A stretch of 64,000 bases of DNA from Sweltsa coloradensis (lineage: Eukaryota > Arthropoda > Insecta > Plecoptera > Chloroperlidae). Positions within the stretch are counted from its first letter, which is position 1. Each line of letters starts with the position of its first letter. Positions 12,216 to 22,905 of the stretch are shown here, in pieces. The stretch spans positions 62,001-126,000 of the forward strand of contig JAMZAV010002219.1 of NCBI GenBank assembly GCA_024449915.1, given 5' to 3'. The notes beneath the pieces are model-generated. The model did no database searches. It was given only the letters and a program-made list of their open reading frames with translations, and was not told the DNA's origin. The position numbers were made by a program, and so were the translations under genes.

Positions 12216-12431
12216 GCCTCTGCGAGAGGCTTCTTCCGTAGTACACGGCGAAGTTTTTTTCTTCTTGATTTTGGAAGAAGTTAAGGTCTGAAGGGAATAG
12301 TTGGGCGTGCCCGAGGCTAAAACTCCTCGGGGCGCCTGGGCGAAGCTTCTGCGATAAGTTTCTTTAGTAGTACCCTTCGGGTTGGAAATTGTTTTCTGGG
12401 TGCACCCGAGGCTAGGCCCCTCGGGGCACCC
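12216..12431 (+). other. GC-rich hairpin array, copy 2
   Basis: Four stem-loops in about 215 bases: 12216-12230 (6-bp stem, 3-nt loop), 12309-12333 (CCCGAGG/CCTCGGG), 12372-12382 (ACCC/GGGT) and 12398-12431 (GGGTG/CACCC outer stem around a second CCCGAGG/CCTCGGG stem). The two large stems share the same arm sequence. They lie next to the beta hairpin at 12505-12536. A structured RNA or part of an element's untranslated region is possible, but nothing proves transcription. Confidence 0.5.
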
Positions 12432-13340
12432 CATCGGGAAAAAACAAAAAAGGCGTGGGTGCTTGGTACTGTTCTTATTATTAGTATTAGTATTAGTAGT
12501 TTTAGGGCGCTTCAACGTCAAAGATTATTCGCGCCTCCAAGATATTTAGTTGACTATGTATGAATGTAAAATACGGTTAAAAAGGTTAAATGTGTTTTCA
12601 AATCATTGTCGTGAAAAGAATTGCCAAGGTCGATATATTTGTAGACAGCCAAATCGGGAAAAGGTATACATGCTAAAGTTGTCATATGTAGAAAATGCCA
12701 AATTACCTAATCATAATCATAATCATAATCAGGAAAACGTTGCCAACGTCGTCATAATGAATAGCAATTCAACATGCTTCATGGATTTTTTTTTGAACTG
12801 TCATAGTTTGTTGATCAGATTGCTAAGATTAAGAAATGTGATAAGTTTTTCACTGTTTTCATAAGACAAAAGTGAATTATTATGATAGATTTAAATTCAA
12901 TTGGAGTCTCAACCCATCATACTTAGAGCAGTCAGTCAACAAATGATGAACGGATAGCAACACATCACACGTGTCGCAAATCGGAGCAATCTTATCTCTG
13001 GTAAAAAGATAGGCATGGGTGAGGTGTGTGTGCCCTATTCGTACTCGCGCTAATACAACCTCCTCACGACGAGAAAGTATGGAAGAAGGGGGTCGCACCT
13101 TCAGTGAAAGAATGGGCATCACACGACGCAGCTTATTATTCTGCAAAGCATTCCAACAATCCTGACCTAATTTCAACATATGGTTCTTGAACCCACTGTG
13201 GAAATCAGGAACAGGTACGAGGTCAAAATCAGTAGAAGCTTTTTGCGTTGCAGCCTTGGCTGACAAGTCAGCCTCCTCGTTGCCAGAGATACCTACTTGA
13301 CCAGGGACCCAGCAGAACATGATTTTGTAGCCTCTCGCAT

Positions 13341-13756
13341 TAAAGGGGCTAAAAAAACCCAAAAATTATTTTTTACCACGTGATCTATAGCACAATACTA
13401 CACTTAAATGGCCGTTTAAAAAATTATATCGTGTAACAGTGATTTAACACGAATTTTTTAATTCTTTTGATCCAGAAATTGGCGAAAATTGGTGTTTTGG
13501 AAAATTTCCTAAATCAGCTTTAACCTGCTTCTTAATTGGTCCACATAGATACTAGAGCATAGCACGCACGCATGCACGCACGGCATGGGCATGGGCATGG
13601 GACGTAAAGCCGTTGGTCCCCTTGGTACTTTTCGGTAGGAGTAGGCTATGTGCCGGTACCGGGTTTCCCCTCCTCCCTTCTCTATTAAATTTGCACTAGT
13701 GGGCTACATTGCCTGTTCCAAATAGAGACAAAAATAATAATAAAATAATAAAAATA
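13341..13756 (+). mobile_element. SINE-like insertion with 19-bp target duplication
   Basis: ATTTTGTAGCCTCTCGCAT occurs at 13322-13340 and again at 13757-13775, flanking a 416-bp insert that splits the RNase H domain of LINE-beta. The insert ends with an AAATAATAATAAAATAATAA tail, so it is a plus-strand retroposon. The interior has a GGGACGTAAAGCCGTTGGTC block. I recognise that style from invertebrate SINEs but cannot name the family. Confidence 0.8.
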
Positions 13757-13831
13757 ATTTTGTAGCCTCTCGCATGAAGTTTCTCCATGAAGAACTGAAT
13801 GTCAATTACTAAATGGTGGGTAGAGATTGAT

Positions 13832-14163
13832 TGAATATTGCTTTACGTCTCATATTTATGCAACTTGGCTAATCGAGACGAAGGGAGGGACGTAAGGGAT
13901 GACGCGGGGGGACAAGGGGTGGACAGGCCTGTGCTGGTCAGAACCAGCCACAAGCGTATGGGGAGGGGCAGGGGTTCCCCCACGTCGTGGTCGTCTCCGT
14001 CTGTGTCATCATCCGTCCGTGTTGTCATTGTCGTCGCCGTCGGGGAGGTAGTCAAAAAGAAGGGGTTCCCCGACCACGACCCAGAGCTCGCCATTAGTTT
14101 CAGGGAGTAAAACTCCCCTATTCACGGGCCAAACCGCGAGAAGGTGTCGAGTTGGAATTTGAA
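13832..14163 (-). repeat. SA retroposon, alpha tail
   Basis: Alpha hairpin (CGTCTC...GAGACG) near 13847-13881, followed by the complete SA body. It is inserted in the RNase H region of LINE-beta. The last bases (the 5' end on the minus strand) stop at GGAATTTGAAG, slightly short of the usual GGCCC. No clean target duplication was found. Confidence 0.75.
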
Positions 14164-15035
14164 GAACATGACGTGGAGTGCCTGAAGTGCAGGGCACTTA
14201 AACTATCTGAACATACCATGAAGCTTCCACATCTTTGTTTCATAATATATTTCAAAGCTTCTCGTATGGCATACATTTCAGCAGTAAAAACAGAACACAT
14301 GTCATGAAGTCTGAAACCAACACCACTGCCGCCACAATAGTAAGCGCAACCAACCTTCGAGCCTGTTTTAGATCCATCAGTGAAAATTAATTTAAAGGTA
14401 CGGTATTCGTGACAAATAGCTTGAAAACTACGTTGGAAAATTACATCTGATGTTGTGGACTTATTATATTGGCAAAGGTCATGGAGGGTTTTGGCTCAAA
14501 ACGAAACTCAATAGATTGGGTACATCAAAATTTAAAATTCTAAAAAGATGTCTGCAACGTAAACCGACTGGAAGGGTCGCCAAAGGTTTGGTATCGAATT
14601 GACGGACAAATCTCTCATCAAAGTCTCACGACTGGCGTAAGGGGCTAACCGTTCGACAGCAGTCTATAAAACTGTCTCAGCCGTCTTATTACGCTCTTGA
14701 TCACCACCCACTGTCAAATGTTAGGACTATCATTAAAAAAATGATGTGGGTTGTACATTTGCATCAGCTTGAACACGCGGGGCAGTGGGCGCATGGTTAT
14801 CTATCCTTGGAGAGGCACATAAATAGCCGGCGGCCGGCTGTTCTGCGGCGTGAGGAAATACGAGACGGCTGTCGGCTTTCACGCCCCAGGCCGTTGCCTA
14901 GCAACCCTGGTTGGCTTGGCCACTCCCCTACGTCGGTCGACCAACTTTCCCAATCAAAGTCGGCCGGGAAGTTATCGCCCCACCAAAAAACACTCTTAAG
15001 TGGCTGGGTCCATTTGGGGAGTTTGCCATTTTAAG

Positions 15036-15552
15036 TGGATGAGTTTATCAGAATTACTATCATGGAACAATATGGAGGCATGTCTCCCATACTTAAATAC
15101 AAAGGGAATTCATATTGATGATGGCAAATGTTTTGATCAGGTAACAATTAATCTGATACTGTTGGTCAATAAAAACATTGGAATGGAGGAACTTTAAGTT
15201 TGAACCATTAAGCTCAAATGAGAAATGATCAAAATACTTCTTGAACAGCAAACATAATGATTGCCATTCTGAACTGTTAAAAATGTGTGATTTTTTTTGC
15301 AATTCCAGCCACAACGCAAATGTGAAGCGGTTGTTCTCATTACTTACAGCACAGTGGACAAAAGAGCAAAATCGCCTCACTGTCAACAGTGTTCAGGGTA
15401 TATTAGTTGTGCAGCACAACTTAAAAGATTACAATTGCGGGCAATGTCATGATTACTTAATAAGCAAGCCAGTGTTATTGAGACAAATAGGTTCATCAGA
15501 AAAGTATGAAACTGCCTCGTTCACTGCTAGTAGCAGCAAAGATAAAGTGTAA
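15036..15552 (+). pseudogene. hAT transposase C-terminal fragment
   Basis: 15241-15552 encodes a hAT dimerisation region: NANVKRLFSLLTAQWTKEQN, then RLTVNSVQGILVVQ, then C-x2-C and LLRQIGSSEKYE. In autonomous elements this part folds onto the catalytic core. An upstream open segment (15036-15140, ending at a possible GTAACA donor) may be another part of the same gene. The catalytic domain is absent. The preceding 14760-15035 shows nothing recognisable. Confidence 0.7.
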
Positions 15553-15774
15553 TCTTTGGCAAATAACTAAAGGCATTAAAACTTGTATGTGGAATAAAAT
15601 TTGAAAAAAAATGTTTAAAAATGTAAAAAATAAAAATATATAAATTGTGCAGAATGCAATGCATTTAGTTACTGAGTAATATTAGTATCCGAATCTTTTG
15701 TTACATAGTCCATTGTTAGTAATCAAAAATAAATTGATAAATAGTGTATGACTATACTGATGAGTAAAGTTAAT

Positions 15775-16680
15775 CAGTAGTTAGTTATTGGGGTTTTAGG
15801 GCACACAACAGTAAAACTAGGAAAACGCTCAGTTGGACGCGTTGTTGAGCGAGCACCGGTACGTGCAACATGACCCGAGTACGACATTCCCATAAGGCCC
15901 ACCACACAGTGTAAGCCTAACTGGATATTGACATTGTACACTGTATACTATTCCAACATCTTTGCATTGTACTAATTCACGTCATGCCTTCTAAAGTGTA
16001 TCTTTGTATCTTCACTGCCTCCTTCATTTTTTAGCATCATTTTTCGAATTATGATTACCAATAAGTCTTTAACGTCTTGACCGATTTAGCTGAAAATTTG
16101 AAAAATAGGAGAGAATGGTGTACTAATTGACCCTGCAAAATTTCATAACGATCGGAACATTTTTATTTTATTTTATTTTTTATAACCAACGATCGGATTT
16201 TGTTAAAAAACTATACAGCAACCCGCCTAGGTGGTATGTACATGTGTGACAAATTTCAGGTCGATCAGAGAAACGGTGAGACCTGTATCGAAGCAGACAG
16301 AAAAAAACAAAAAAACAAAAAAAAACAGACAGTCGAGCCATAAGAGTCAAGTGGAGACGCTCGCTTCGCTCGCTCAAATATCAGTGCCCATCAAATTTTC
16401 TGGTTGCTATATAAATATGAATTTTAAAATTTTATATTGAATTTCGAAGGTTTACTTTGTGTAAGAAATTAATAACGTTATCGCTTGTCGTGGAGTTATC
16501 TGATAAAATTTCGTCGAGGGAAGGTTTTAATTTAAAATCTTTTCTATCGCTACTATATTTTGTACCGGTTTCTAAAACGTGTTTTATTGTTAAAACTTCG
16601 CCACACTCATCACAAAGGGGAAGGTCTTCACCTCTTAGAAGATATCTGTGAGTGAGGTTTGTGTGTCTTTAACTATGGTG
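15775..16680 (-). pseudogene. LINE-gamma 3' end, split by a Helentron-like element
   Basis: The minus strand from 16680 gives HTNLTHRYLLRGEDLPLCDE and CGEVLTIKHV...FKLKPSL, the C-terminal tail of an I-like LINE close to that at 23220-23700. The 3' untranslated region follows down to the gamma hairpin, whose two arms (GTGCCC 16384-16389 and GGGCAC 15799-15804) are separated by the 561-bp insert 15817-16377. The empty site is seen at 28987-29016. Confidence 0.7.
15817..16377 (-). mobile_element. Non-autonomous Helentron-like element E1
   Basis: Read on the minus strand it starts TTGAGCGAGC and ends ...AACGC-N10-GCGTTTTCCTAG followed by T. The 5' end is an inverted repeat of an internal site near the 3' end (GCTCGCTCAA). 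Together with a terminal hairpin and a CTAG end, this is the asymmetric inverted-repeat arrangement described for Helitron2/Helentron elements. There is no target duplication, and the empty site (28987-29016) confirms the boundaries to within 2-3 bases. No Rep/helicase is encoded. Confidence 0.6.
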
Positions 16681-17740
16681 AGGCATGCATGTACATGTCA
16701 GTGCTCATTAGAGTTGAGTCTATGAGTCTAGGTCTTAAAACATATAACCAAATGTTATTGATATTGAATGCAGTCTTAATCCTGTGTTACTGATATTGAA
16801 TCCAATCTCCTTGGCACCGAATGGAAGAAATTAAATAATAATACAAACTGTAAATAGTGTATTAGACATAGCCTAGTTTGCAGCCGGTAACAAGAGAACC
16901 GGTAACAATCCCAGTACCTCCCCCATCAACACCAGCTGTGAGCACGTCACACTCAACATCTATCGGAGCTCTAAGCACCCCAACACATCACCCCGGTAAA
17001 GCGTTTTTTGAAGTTTTGTTCAGATCTTATTCGACAGTATCCGGATACTTCACAAGATCGAGAACATAATACAACATTTCACGCAAAGGGATATTCTCTC
17101 AGGAAATTTTTAACAAAAATTGCAAACTTAAGGGAACACTCCACTGAAAATGCTGACAAAACTACCCTTTGACCTGTTATTTTGTTATTGCTTTTATTTA
17201 CTCTTTAAGTATTATACTTTTGAAACATACTCATCAATGGGCTAACACGCCTCCGTTTAATAAAAATTAATTTTTTAAAGTTTTTGCGGGCACGGAAATG
17301 CGGTTGTTTGTAGCCATTTTCTCTTCATATATTTAGTTAGCTAGGGCCATAACTTAATCAATATATTGATTATTTGATTACTTATTGATTAAGTTAATCA
17401 CTTTTATAACCTGTGGAGTAGATAGTTCTTACATACCTGGGAGAGCAATATTACCATAATAATACAAAATAATAATAATTAAGCATCAAGTAATCCCTTC
17501 TAGTGAGTAACGATGGTTCTCCTGCTTTGCTATATAGGCTATTAACAGGGCTGGTTCGAAGTGCGCCTGTTGACAATCGAATACCAGTGTGGTGTACTGT
17601 ATCCAACGTCCTAATGTATGAAGGCCTAGCAGAGTTGTAAATAAACTAGAAAAGTCCAATTTTGAGCGGATAAGGACTCTGTATAATTGCAGAACAATTT
17701 GTCATAGAACTAGGGAAGCATGTATGTAGTATACCGACAG
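16681..17740. other. Mostly AT-rich, no clear gene
   Basis: One Pro/Ser/Thr-rich open segment at 16883-16997 sits between a TTTGCAG acceptor-like site and a GTAAAG donor-like site and could be an exon. It has no recognised motif. The rest shows nothing recognisable. Confidence 0.35.
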
Positions 17741-17744
17741 TGTT

Positions 17745-18000
17745 GGCTCGGGCGCTAAGCGATCGACTCTGATTCGGGAGGTCCCGGGTTCGAATCCCGT
17801 CGAGACCGGCAATCCTGACTGAAGGTTTTTTCCGAGGTTTTCCTCAGTCGTTAAGGCGAATGCAAGGAATTGAGTGCTCTTAAATAGCCCTCGGACATCC
17901 CTTCACAATTTCCTATCCGCACATACCTAGTTCACCTGAAGAGGGGCTAATTGCACCCAATAACAGGTTTCCCACGGTAAAAAAATAAAAAATAAATATA
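17745..18000 (+). mobile_element. tRNA-derived SINE
   Basis: The head contains an A-box-like GGCGCTAAGCGATC and a perfect B box within GGGTTCGAATCCCG (near 17791), as in tRNA genes. A non-tRNA body (CCGAGGTTTTCCTCAGTC...) and an AAAAAATAAAAAATAAATA tail follow. The 5' acceptor strand does not pair well with CGAGACC, so this is a SINE head, not a working tRNA. Confidence 0.75.
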
Positions 18001-18144
18001 TATAACATCCTTGGCACACGCAATTGAATCCTGCTGCATAGTTCAGCAAGCATGAATCTTGTCATTAACCCTGAAATTATTTCATTTCATTTCTGTTCAT
18101 TGTGAGCTAACAGCACAAACACTCACCATAGCTGTTAGTATGAC

Positions 18145-18361
18145 ATTGGAAACTATCACTGCATCATTTGTGTGCGTTGACAAAGTAAGTTTTAAGATCA
18201 AATCCTCTTTGAAGGAAATCAACACCTGTTTAAAAACGTTTCATGCGTTACACGCAAATTACCCCGAGGAGGTAAAACCGATGTGGCAGTTCATACAGAA
18301 GTATGTATACGAAGTGACAACTCCATGGGATGGGAGGTACGTTGCACTAATCAACGACTAA
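18145..18361 (+). pseudogene. Fragment of an unnamed conserved protein
   Basis: The open frame reads SFVCVDKVSFKIKSSL, FHALHANYPEEVKPMW, QFIQKYVYEVTTPWD and ends at a stop. An acceptor-like CTGTTAG precedes 18138. From memory the pattern FHALHA.YP...W.FIQ.Y.Y recurs in large uncharacterised invertebrate proteins, often in multicopy families. I cannot name it. It is the last piece before the DUF4806 gene on the same strand and is missing from duplicate copy 1. Confidence 0.4.
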
Positions 18362-18892
18362 CAGAACACTAGTAAGTTTCTGAGGTTTGTTATACTGTAA
18401 CGTACATTTCCAGCTGATTTTGTTTGACAACATTTGTGTTATGACTTTTGGATAAATTAAATAGTTAAATTAGTAAATTGTGGTTTAATATTTTCTCTCA
18501 TCAGGATGAAACCAGTAGTCGCTCGCTTTCGAGTATTGGTTATTACCCTTTCATGATTGACAGAATTACTGGTTCGGGTCAATACTCGAATTTGAGCCAT
18601 AACACCTAGATCCAGTTTATATAAATAAATAAATAAATGTGCGACATTCAGCGGAACAAAACATAGCATAGTCCTTGGTTTTAGCTGCATGTGGTCTGGA
18701 ACAATTGCAATGGCATCAATATCCATGCTACCATATCCAGTTCATACAGCGCTGGGAAGAGTCGGCATTCAACATAGTGATATGCATCCCATGCGTAAGT
18801 GCGACATTCAGCGGAACAAAATATTGCATGCTTCAAAAAGTTGAAAGAAGTGTGTGATTTCTAATAATAGGCTATATTTGTTTCTGTTACAG

Positions 18893-19417
18893 CTGTAAAT
18901 GAAAAAATGATTGGCTTACTGGCTGATCTGAAATGTCAAGTTATGCACAATTCCGCCATGCTGCAGGCCTTAACAGCCCGTCAAGAAGCCGTTGCAGAAC
19001 CTGGAATGACAGCACGAGTTTCTGTTCCTGCCACAACAGAACCTATTGCAGGACTGCCATGCGCAGAAATAAAAGATTTATTGGGGCTAAACGAGCTACT
19101 TCGAGACAAAACTGAGCTTAGCAAGAGAGTAAGGAAGTTTTTAGTGACTTAAAGCTATTATAACAACAAAGGTGTTGTTTGTGCTAACTTTATAAGTATG
19201 TAACTAAGCCAATTCAAATTACAAATGTGATTAAATATTGTTCCAAGTTGCATATCTTAGTCTGTTTGGGGGAAAGGTCCGATCCGAGATTGTGCAAAAC
19301 ATCCTGAAGCATGTTTTTTCCAAGTCGCTTGCCCTCCAGATGAATTGGATTGGGACCCAAGGAAAGCGGTCGATTAGAGACTTCCAACGGGTCCTCAATT
19401 TAATTTACCGTAAGTAA
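18893..19417 (+). CDS. DUF4806-like protein, two exons
   Basis: Exon A begins after TTTCTGTTACAG at 18893 and is open to 19128 or beyond (VNEKMIGLLADLKCQ..., then IKDLLGLNELLRDKTEL). Exon B begins near 19261 after CATATCTTAG and reads EIVQNILKHVFSKSLALQMN, WIGTQGKRSIRDFQ, RVLNLIYRK, stop at 19417. The N-Trp-x-Gly...GK pattern and preceding acidic linker match DUF4806, a family of unknown function common in multicopy invertebrate genes. The phase joining the two exons is not exact with the GT sites I see (19129 best), so exon A's 3' end is uncertain. Upstream exons may be missing. The frame is intact here but broken in copy 1. Confidence 0.55.
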
Positions 19418-19442
19418 TACCGGTATTATCTAATCAACATGA

Positions 19443-19520
19443 TTGATATTAGTTAGTTAGTTAGTTATTAGGGTTTAAGGGCACACAACACTAAGGTTAT
19501 CAGTGCCCGTATTCTCTTAT
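19443..19520 (-). repeat. Solo LINE-gamma 3' terminus (copy 2)
   Basis: Gamma hairpin GGGCAC 19479-19484 / GTGCCC 19503-19508 with an AACTAACTAA tail on the minus strand, as at 3025-3100. The stretch from here to 20390 is AT-rich and contains a CGAT-rich palindromic patch (19575-19665) but no gene. Confidence 0.6.
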
Positions 19521-20390
19521 ATAATGGCATGTTATTTTTAAATCCTATTATAGATATTAGTAGGGTTGCCGTTTGATAATCGATGTATCGAATGATACGA
19601 TTATTTTCCGAAACGATTGATAATCGATTCAGTCTTCCCGAATCGATCATCAATAAATCGATAATTCAATAGCTCGCCCTTTAGAAATTTTATAATTAAC
19701 CGCTCGCTATACATACAGAACTTTATAAAATATTCCCTGTCATAACATTATCTCTTTATTCTGTGAAATATTCGTCCACTGCGAGATCTACAACACGCGT
19801 ATGGAACGAAGTCCGAAGCGCAACGCATCGCTCCTGCCCTGCTTGCAACTTGCATGGCGTACGTGTGTTGCTGGGTGGCTTCACTCGCCGCGCCTTCAGG
19901 CACCGATTGCTCAACCTCGCATCGTCACAACCGATATTGTAGTAGGTACACCACTCAAGGTCAACACAAGCATCTATCGAGATGAATTCCTCCACACCCC
20001 ACGCCAACTCGTTATCGCTTTAATTTAGTCCACAGTGCTAAGATAATATTATCTTATCAGTTCTCTCAGACCAATATTACGTCGTCTTTCAAAGTTATGT
20101 TGAATATTATTCGTCTTGTCTCGTAATAAATATTAGAGCCTAAAACACAAAAATGAAGATTCCCGTCCGGTGGTTTCTTCCGCGAAAGATTGATTACTCC
20201 CTGATTTGCTGTTCCTGATTTTTTGCTAACCTTATATTTGTTTGAGTGGGATCGTCTAATAAATCAGTTTTTTCTTTTCGTTTTTCTTTTTTAACGATTT
20301 TTTTTTCTTTCTTTCTTTCTTTTTTCTTTTCTTTCCATTCCCCACCCTTTTTTTGTATTTGATTCATTCATTAATTGCATTTAATATCCT

Positions 20391-20876
20391 TTTTATTTGT
20401 TTGTTTTGTACAAGTGCCCATTATGCCATAAACAAATTAAATGTCTTAAGGAACACATTGGAAGGATGCACGAACTAACGATTCTTGAAACCATCAGATT
20501 CATGGGGCGGTACACGAAAAGGAGGAACCTGGGGTTGAGGCAGCCTGGGCGGCTGCCCGGTCAACCGGACAACGCTTCGGTGAGTACGCGTACATGGCTT
20601 GTGATTTGTAATTTAAAGTATTTGACCGTGTATTGTAATTTGTGCATTTCTAATCTCCAGTCGGACGAGGACCAGGAAATGGTCGACACGCGAAAGGCGA
20701 TACGGTGTCCGGTGAAGTACCGATGCGAACGTTGCGGTTACCGGGGCATCCGCCTCAGGGGACACCTCACCAAGGTACACCACATGAAAAAAGAGAAGCT
20801 TGAGAAGACCCTGAAAACGTGGGCGGCACGGAGGTTGCTGGACAAGACGAGACCTCCGTGCCACCCACGTCCCTAA
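20391..20876 (+). CDS. Two-finger C2H2 protein, copy 2
   Basis: Exon 1 (to 20579) carries finger 1, YKCPLCHKQIKCLKEHIGRM plus H, then ETIRFMGRYTKRRNLG. Exon 2 (20661-20876) carries SDEDQEMVDTRKAIR and finger 2, CERCGYRGIRLRGHLTKVHH, then a basic tail KTWAARRLLDKTRPP and a stop. The intron 20580-20660 is exactly 81 nt, has GT..AG ends and contains no in-frame stop, so the retained form is also open. The acidic first exon present in copy 1 is deleted here, leaving no good start codon. It may be a DNA-binding protein of the host or of a transposon. Its function is unknown. Confidence 0.6.
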   Translation, partial: FYLFVLYKCPLCHKQIKCLKEHIGRMHELTILETIRFMGRYTKRRNLGLRQPGRLPGQPDNASVSTRTWLVICNLKYLTVYCNLCISNLQSDEDQEMVDTRKAIRCPVKYRCERCGYRGIRLRGHLTKVHHMKKEKLEKTLKTWAARRLLDKTRPPCHPRP

Positions 20877-21592
20877 AGCCACCTCGTGCTTTGAGATTGT
20901 GGAGCACCAAGGATTTTAGGCGTATAACAAAAATGGCTAGGAAGGTGGGTAACCGTACCAGTACACCACTCAGATTCAATCATTTCACAACTTTGATCCA
21001 GTACACAACAATGATTTATTATTTATATAGGCCTAGGCTTATACAAGTCTCGTCACAATTTTACTTTTTGGGATATGTCACCCAATTTAACCAGAGTCCC
21101 GATGTCAGTTTCACAAGTTTTAAACTCCATTGAACAGAAAAATGCCACACTGTAATGCTCAAAACATTCGCTCGAATGCTCTCTGTTTACAAAAATATGC
21201 ATAAAACATTTCCAAAATTTGTCATCCTCGGATCAAGGCAACACTTCTAAGCTAACGTAAATATATTATTTATTAAAAAAAAAAAAAAACAGCTTCAAAT
21301 CAGCAAATGATTTTGGTATTGTCATAAGACTAAACTTTAACTGTGGTATTCTTAGTTGATGATTTATGCATATTTTGGGATATCTGATTTTGTTACACAA
21401 GAAAAAACAATGAGGACAGATTGACATATACCTTGACTCCAGCCAATCACGAAACTAGATCTAGAGCACCAAGTCAAGAGAGAAATGATGTAGCATTGAC
21501 AAAACACATGTAGTAGGCAATATACTATTTACACAAATAAAGACCATATGTGTATAATAATAGTAGTGAGTGGTATTCTTTGTTGTCTGCAG

Positions 21593-21790
21593 ATAGTCAT
21601 AAAAGGATATATAAAATACCAAAAGAATTTAAGAAGGATTCGTAAAGAGTTCTTCAGGCTACGGGGAGAAAGAAACACAAGGACAAAGGTATACAATGAA
21701 GTGATTGAACAATGCCTCCGCCTCCGCCGCCTCCGCTTACAACTCCGCCTAAGAAGGGATACCTGGAAACTGTTGCGGAAGAAGACTGAG
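21593..21790 (+). CDS. Candidate Arg-rich exon
   Basis: A 198-bp segment (66 codons, no stop) is bounded by TTGTCTGCAG and GTAGGC. It encodes a very basic stretch (KNLRRIRKEFFRLRGE, then an LRLRRLRLQLRLRRD repeat). The other frame over 21715-21788 would encode a polyproline peptide ending ETVAEED. Copy 1 (about 6700-6870) is frameshifted. No family is recognised, and CT/CG repeat composition alone could produce it. Confidence 0.25.
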
Positions 21791-22376
21791 GTAGGCCTAG
21801 TTGCACATTTTGATTGTTGATTATTGGTCTATAATAAGTGTAGGCCTACATATTTTCACTCTACAACTGTGATTGGATATATAGATTGTATTTCAATACA
21901 AGCGAGTGGAAACTAGAAAGACATACAAGGGGCTGTTTAATACTAATACTCGCTTTCGCTTACATTCAGACGCTTTCAATAATAATATAGCTCATTATTT
22001 TGGGCAGCATTCCCTCTAGAAATTTAAGTAGTAATTCTCCAAAAGAGATCCATCTAAATTATGGGTAGCGTATCCAAAAGGCATACATGCAAAATATGTT
22101 TCAAATTTAACTCTACTAGGAAAACGTCAAAGTCGTAGTTAGACGAGTGAGCGAGTCATGTGTTGAGTTCCCGGTAACATTCCCTTTCATCCACCTACCT
22201 AAGACTGGATCTAGAAACATGGGTCTTTCTTCCTAGCCTATCATAGGCTAGAATAGCGCATTATGACCTTACAGTTGACGCGCCCTAAAACCAACTAAAC
22301 TCGAACCCCATCATTTGGTATATAGTGATTTACTATATCAATCAATCAATCAAGTGTTCCCGGGTACTCAATACAT

Positions 22377-22418
22377 GACTCGCACACTCATCTAACAACA
22401 ACTTTAGCGTTTTCCTAG
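22377..22418 (+). mobile_element. Helentron-like 3' terminus fragment E4
   Basis: It ends ...CTTTAGCGTTTTCCTAG at 22418, followed by T, the same 3' end as elements E1-E3. The sub-terminal CACTCATCTAAC would be the inverted-repeat partner of a 5' end that I could not find. It lies at the right edge of the duplicated block. Confidence 0.4.
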
Positions 22419-22599
22419 TCGAATGTTGGAGATGTTGAATGTTGGTCCAATTTTAGGTAACCTTGAGTGTGCAACATTCAATACACCTTGGTCACTGCAT
22501 GCAAACATGATTTGATAAAAATGATTTGTTCATAAACAAAAAACATTGTTGTTCAATTAAATGTGACATTCTCAGACTATTTTCAATTTTCAATTTATT

Positions 22600-22905
22600 A
22601 ATTATTGCGAGGTTAAATCGTAACGGATTTTGCTCAAAATATTAACTGCACGCCAAAGTCTTGTACCGTATGTATGATTGAAATTTCAGCTCAATCTGTT
22701 CAGCCGTTCTAGAGCGAACTCGCTCACTCACTCACCGACATAAAAACAGATTTCTCGATTTGGATGGTCGGGAAACACTCCCGTAGGTGGAATTGTTAAT
22801 ATTTAATACAATCCAGAAATTAAAAAATCCATCCCGATCGGGGTTCGAACCCGAGTCTCCCACTTTCCGGGCCTTAGCCAACTAGACCACCGAGACGGTA
22901 ACTAT
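22600..22905 (-). mobile_element. tRNA-like SINE (minus strand)
   Basis: On the minus strand, 22905-22838 has tRNA-like features: TGGTCTAGTTGGC (A box), GGGTTCGAACCC (B box) and a partly paired acceptor (GTCTCGG / TCGGGAT, with wobbles). The anticodon arm does not fold, so it is a SINE head. The body continues to about 22600 with GAAATTTCAATCATACATAC and GTGAGTGAGTGAGCGAG. Confidence 0.6.

Larger units (their letters stand above)
12474..14760 (-). pseudogene. I-like LINE (LINE-beta), RNase H domain to 3' end
   Basis: Minus strand. The RNase H fold is readable: FTDGSKTGS (first Asp) near 14390, SVFTAEMYAIREAL (Glu) near 14280, CSDSLSAL (Asp) near 14210, then CWVPGQVGISGNEEADLSAKAA near 13310. 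After this comes the C-terminal RVRIGHTHLTHAYL and CDTCDVLLSVHHLLTDC tail, stopping near 12880. The 3' untranslated region ends with the beta hairpin and a CTAATA tail at 12474-12510. RNase H after the reverse transcriptase is typical of the I/Nimb/R1 group. The frame is cut by an inserted SINE (13341-13756) and an SA copy (13832-14163). The reverse transcriptase itself is missing. Confidence 0.8.
11215..22388. repeat. Segmental duplication, copy 2 (cleaner, longer)
   Basis: Partner of 1-7478. It contains 5.2 kb (13214-18429) absent from copy 1. That interval contains LINE-beta, LINE-gamma, a hAT relic, two SINEs and a Helentron-like element, so a deletion in copy 1 is simpler than an insertion here. 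The copy 1 junction shows only 2-3 bases of shared sequence (AC/ACA) between the two breakpoints. Confidence 0.8.

Noticed and set aside
13843..14110. Proteins in the recurring 80-100-codon frames such as ...NLANRDEGRDVRDDAGGQGVD
   Set aside because: They recur with every SA copy on both strands, come from the GC-rich repeat body and break at repeat ends. No selection on the frame is visible.
15817..15820. Canonical Helitron ends (5' TC, 3' CTRR) for the E1-E3 family
   Set aside because: The CTAG 3' end fits CTRR, but the 5' end is TTG, not TC. The asymmetric inverted repeats fit the Helentron/Helitron2 type better.
17745..17817. A working tRNA gene (perfect B box, A-box-like sequence)
   Set aside because: The acceptor and anticodon arms do not pair properly, and the sequence continues into a SINE body with an A-rich tail.
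22838..22905. A tRNA gene on the minus strand
   Set aside because: T and D arms are plausible but the anticodon stem fails and the acceptor needs several wobbles. It is joined to a SINE-type body.
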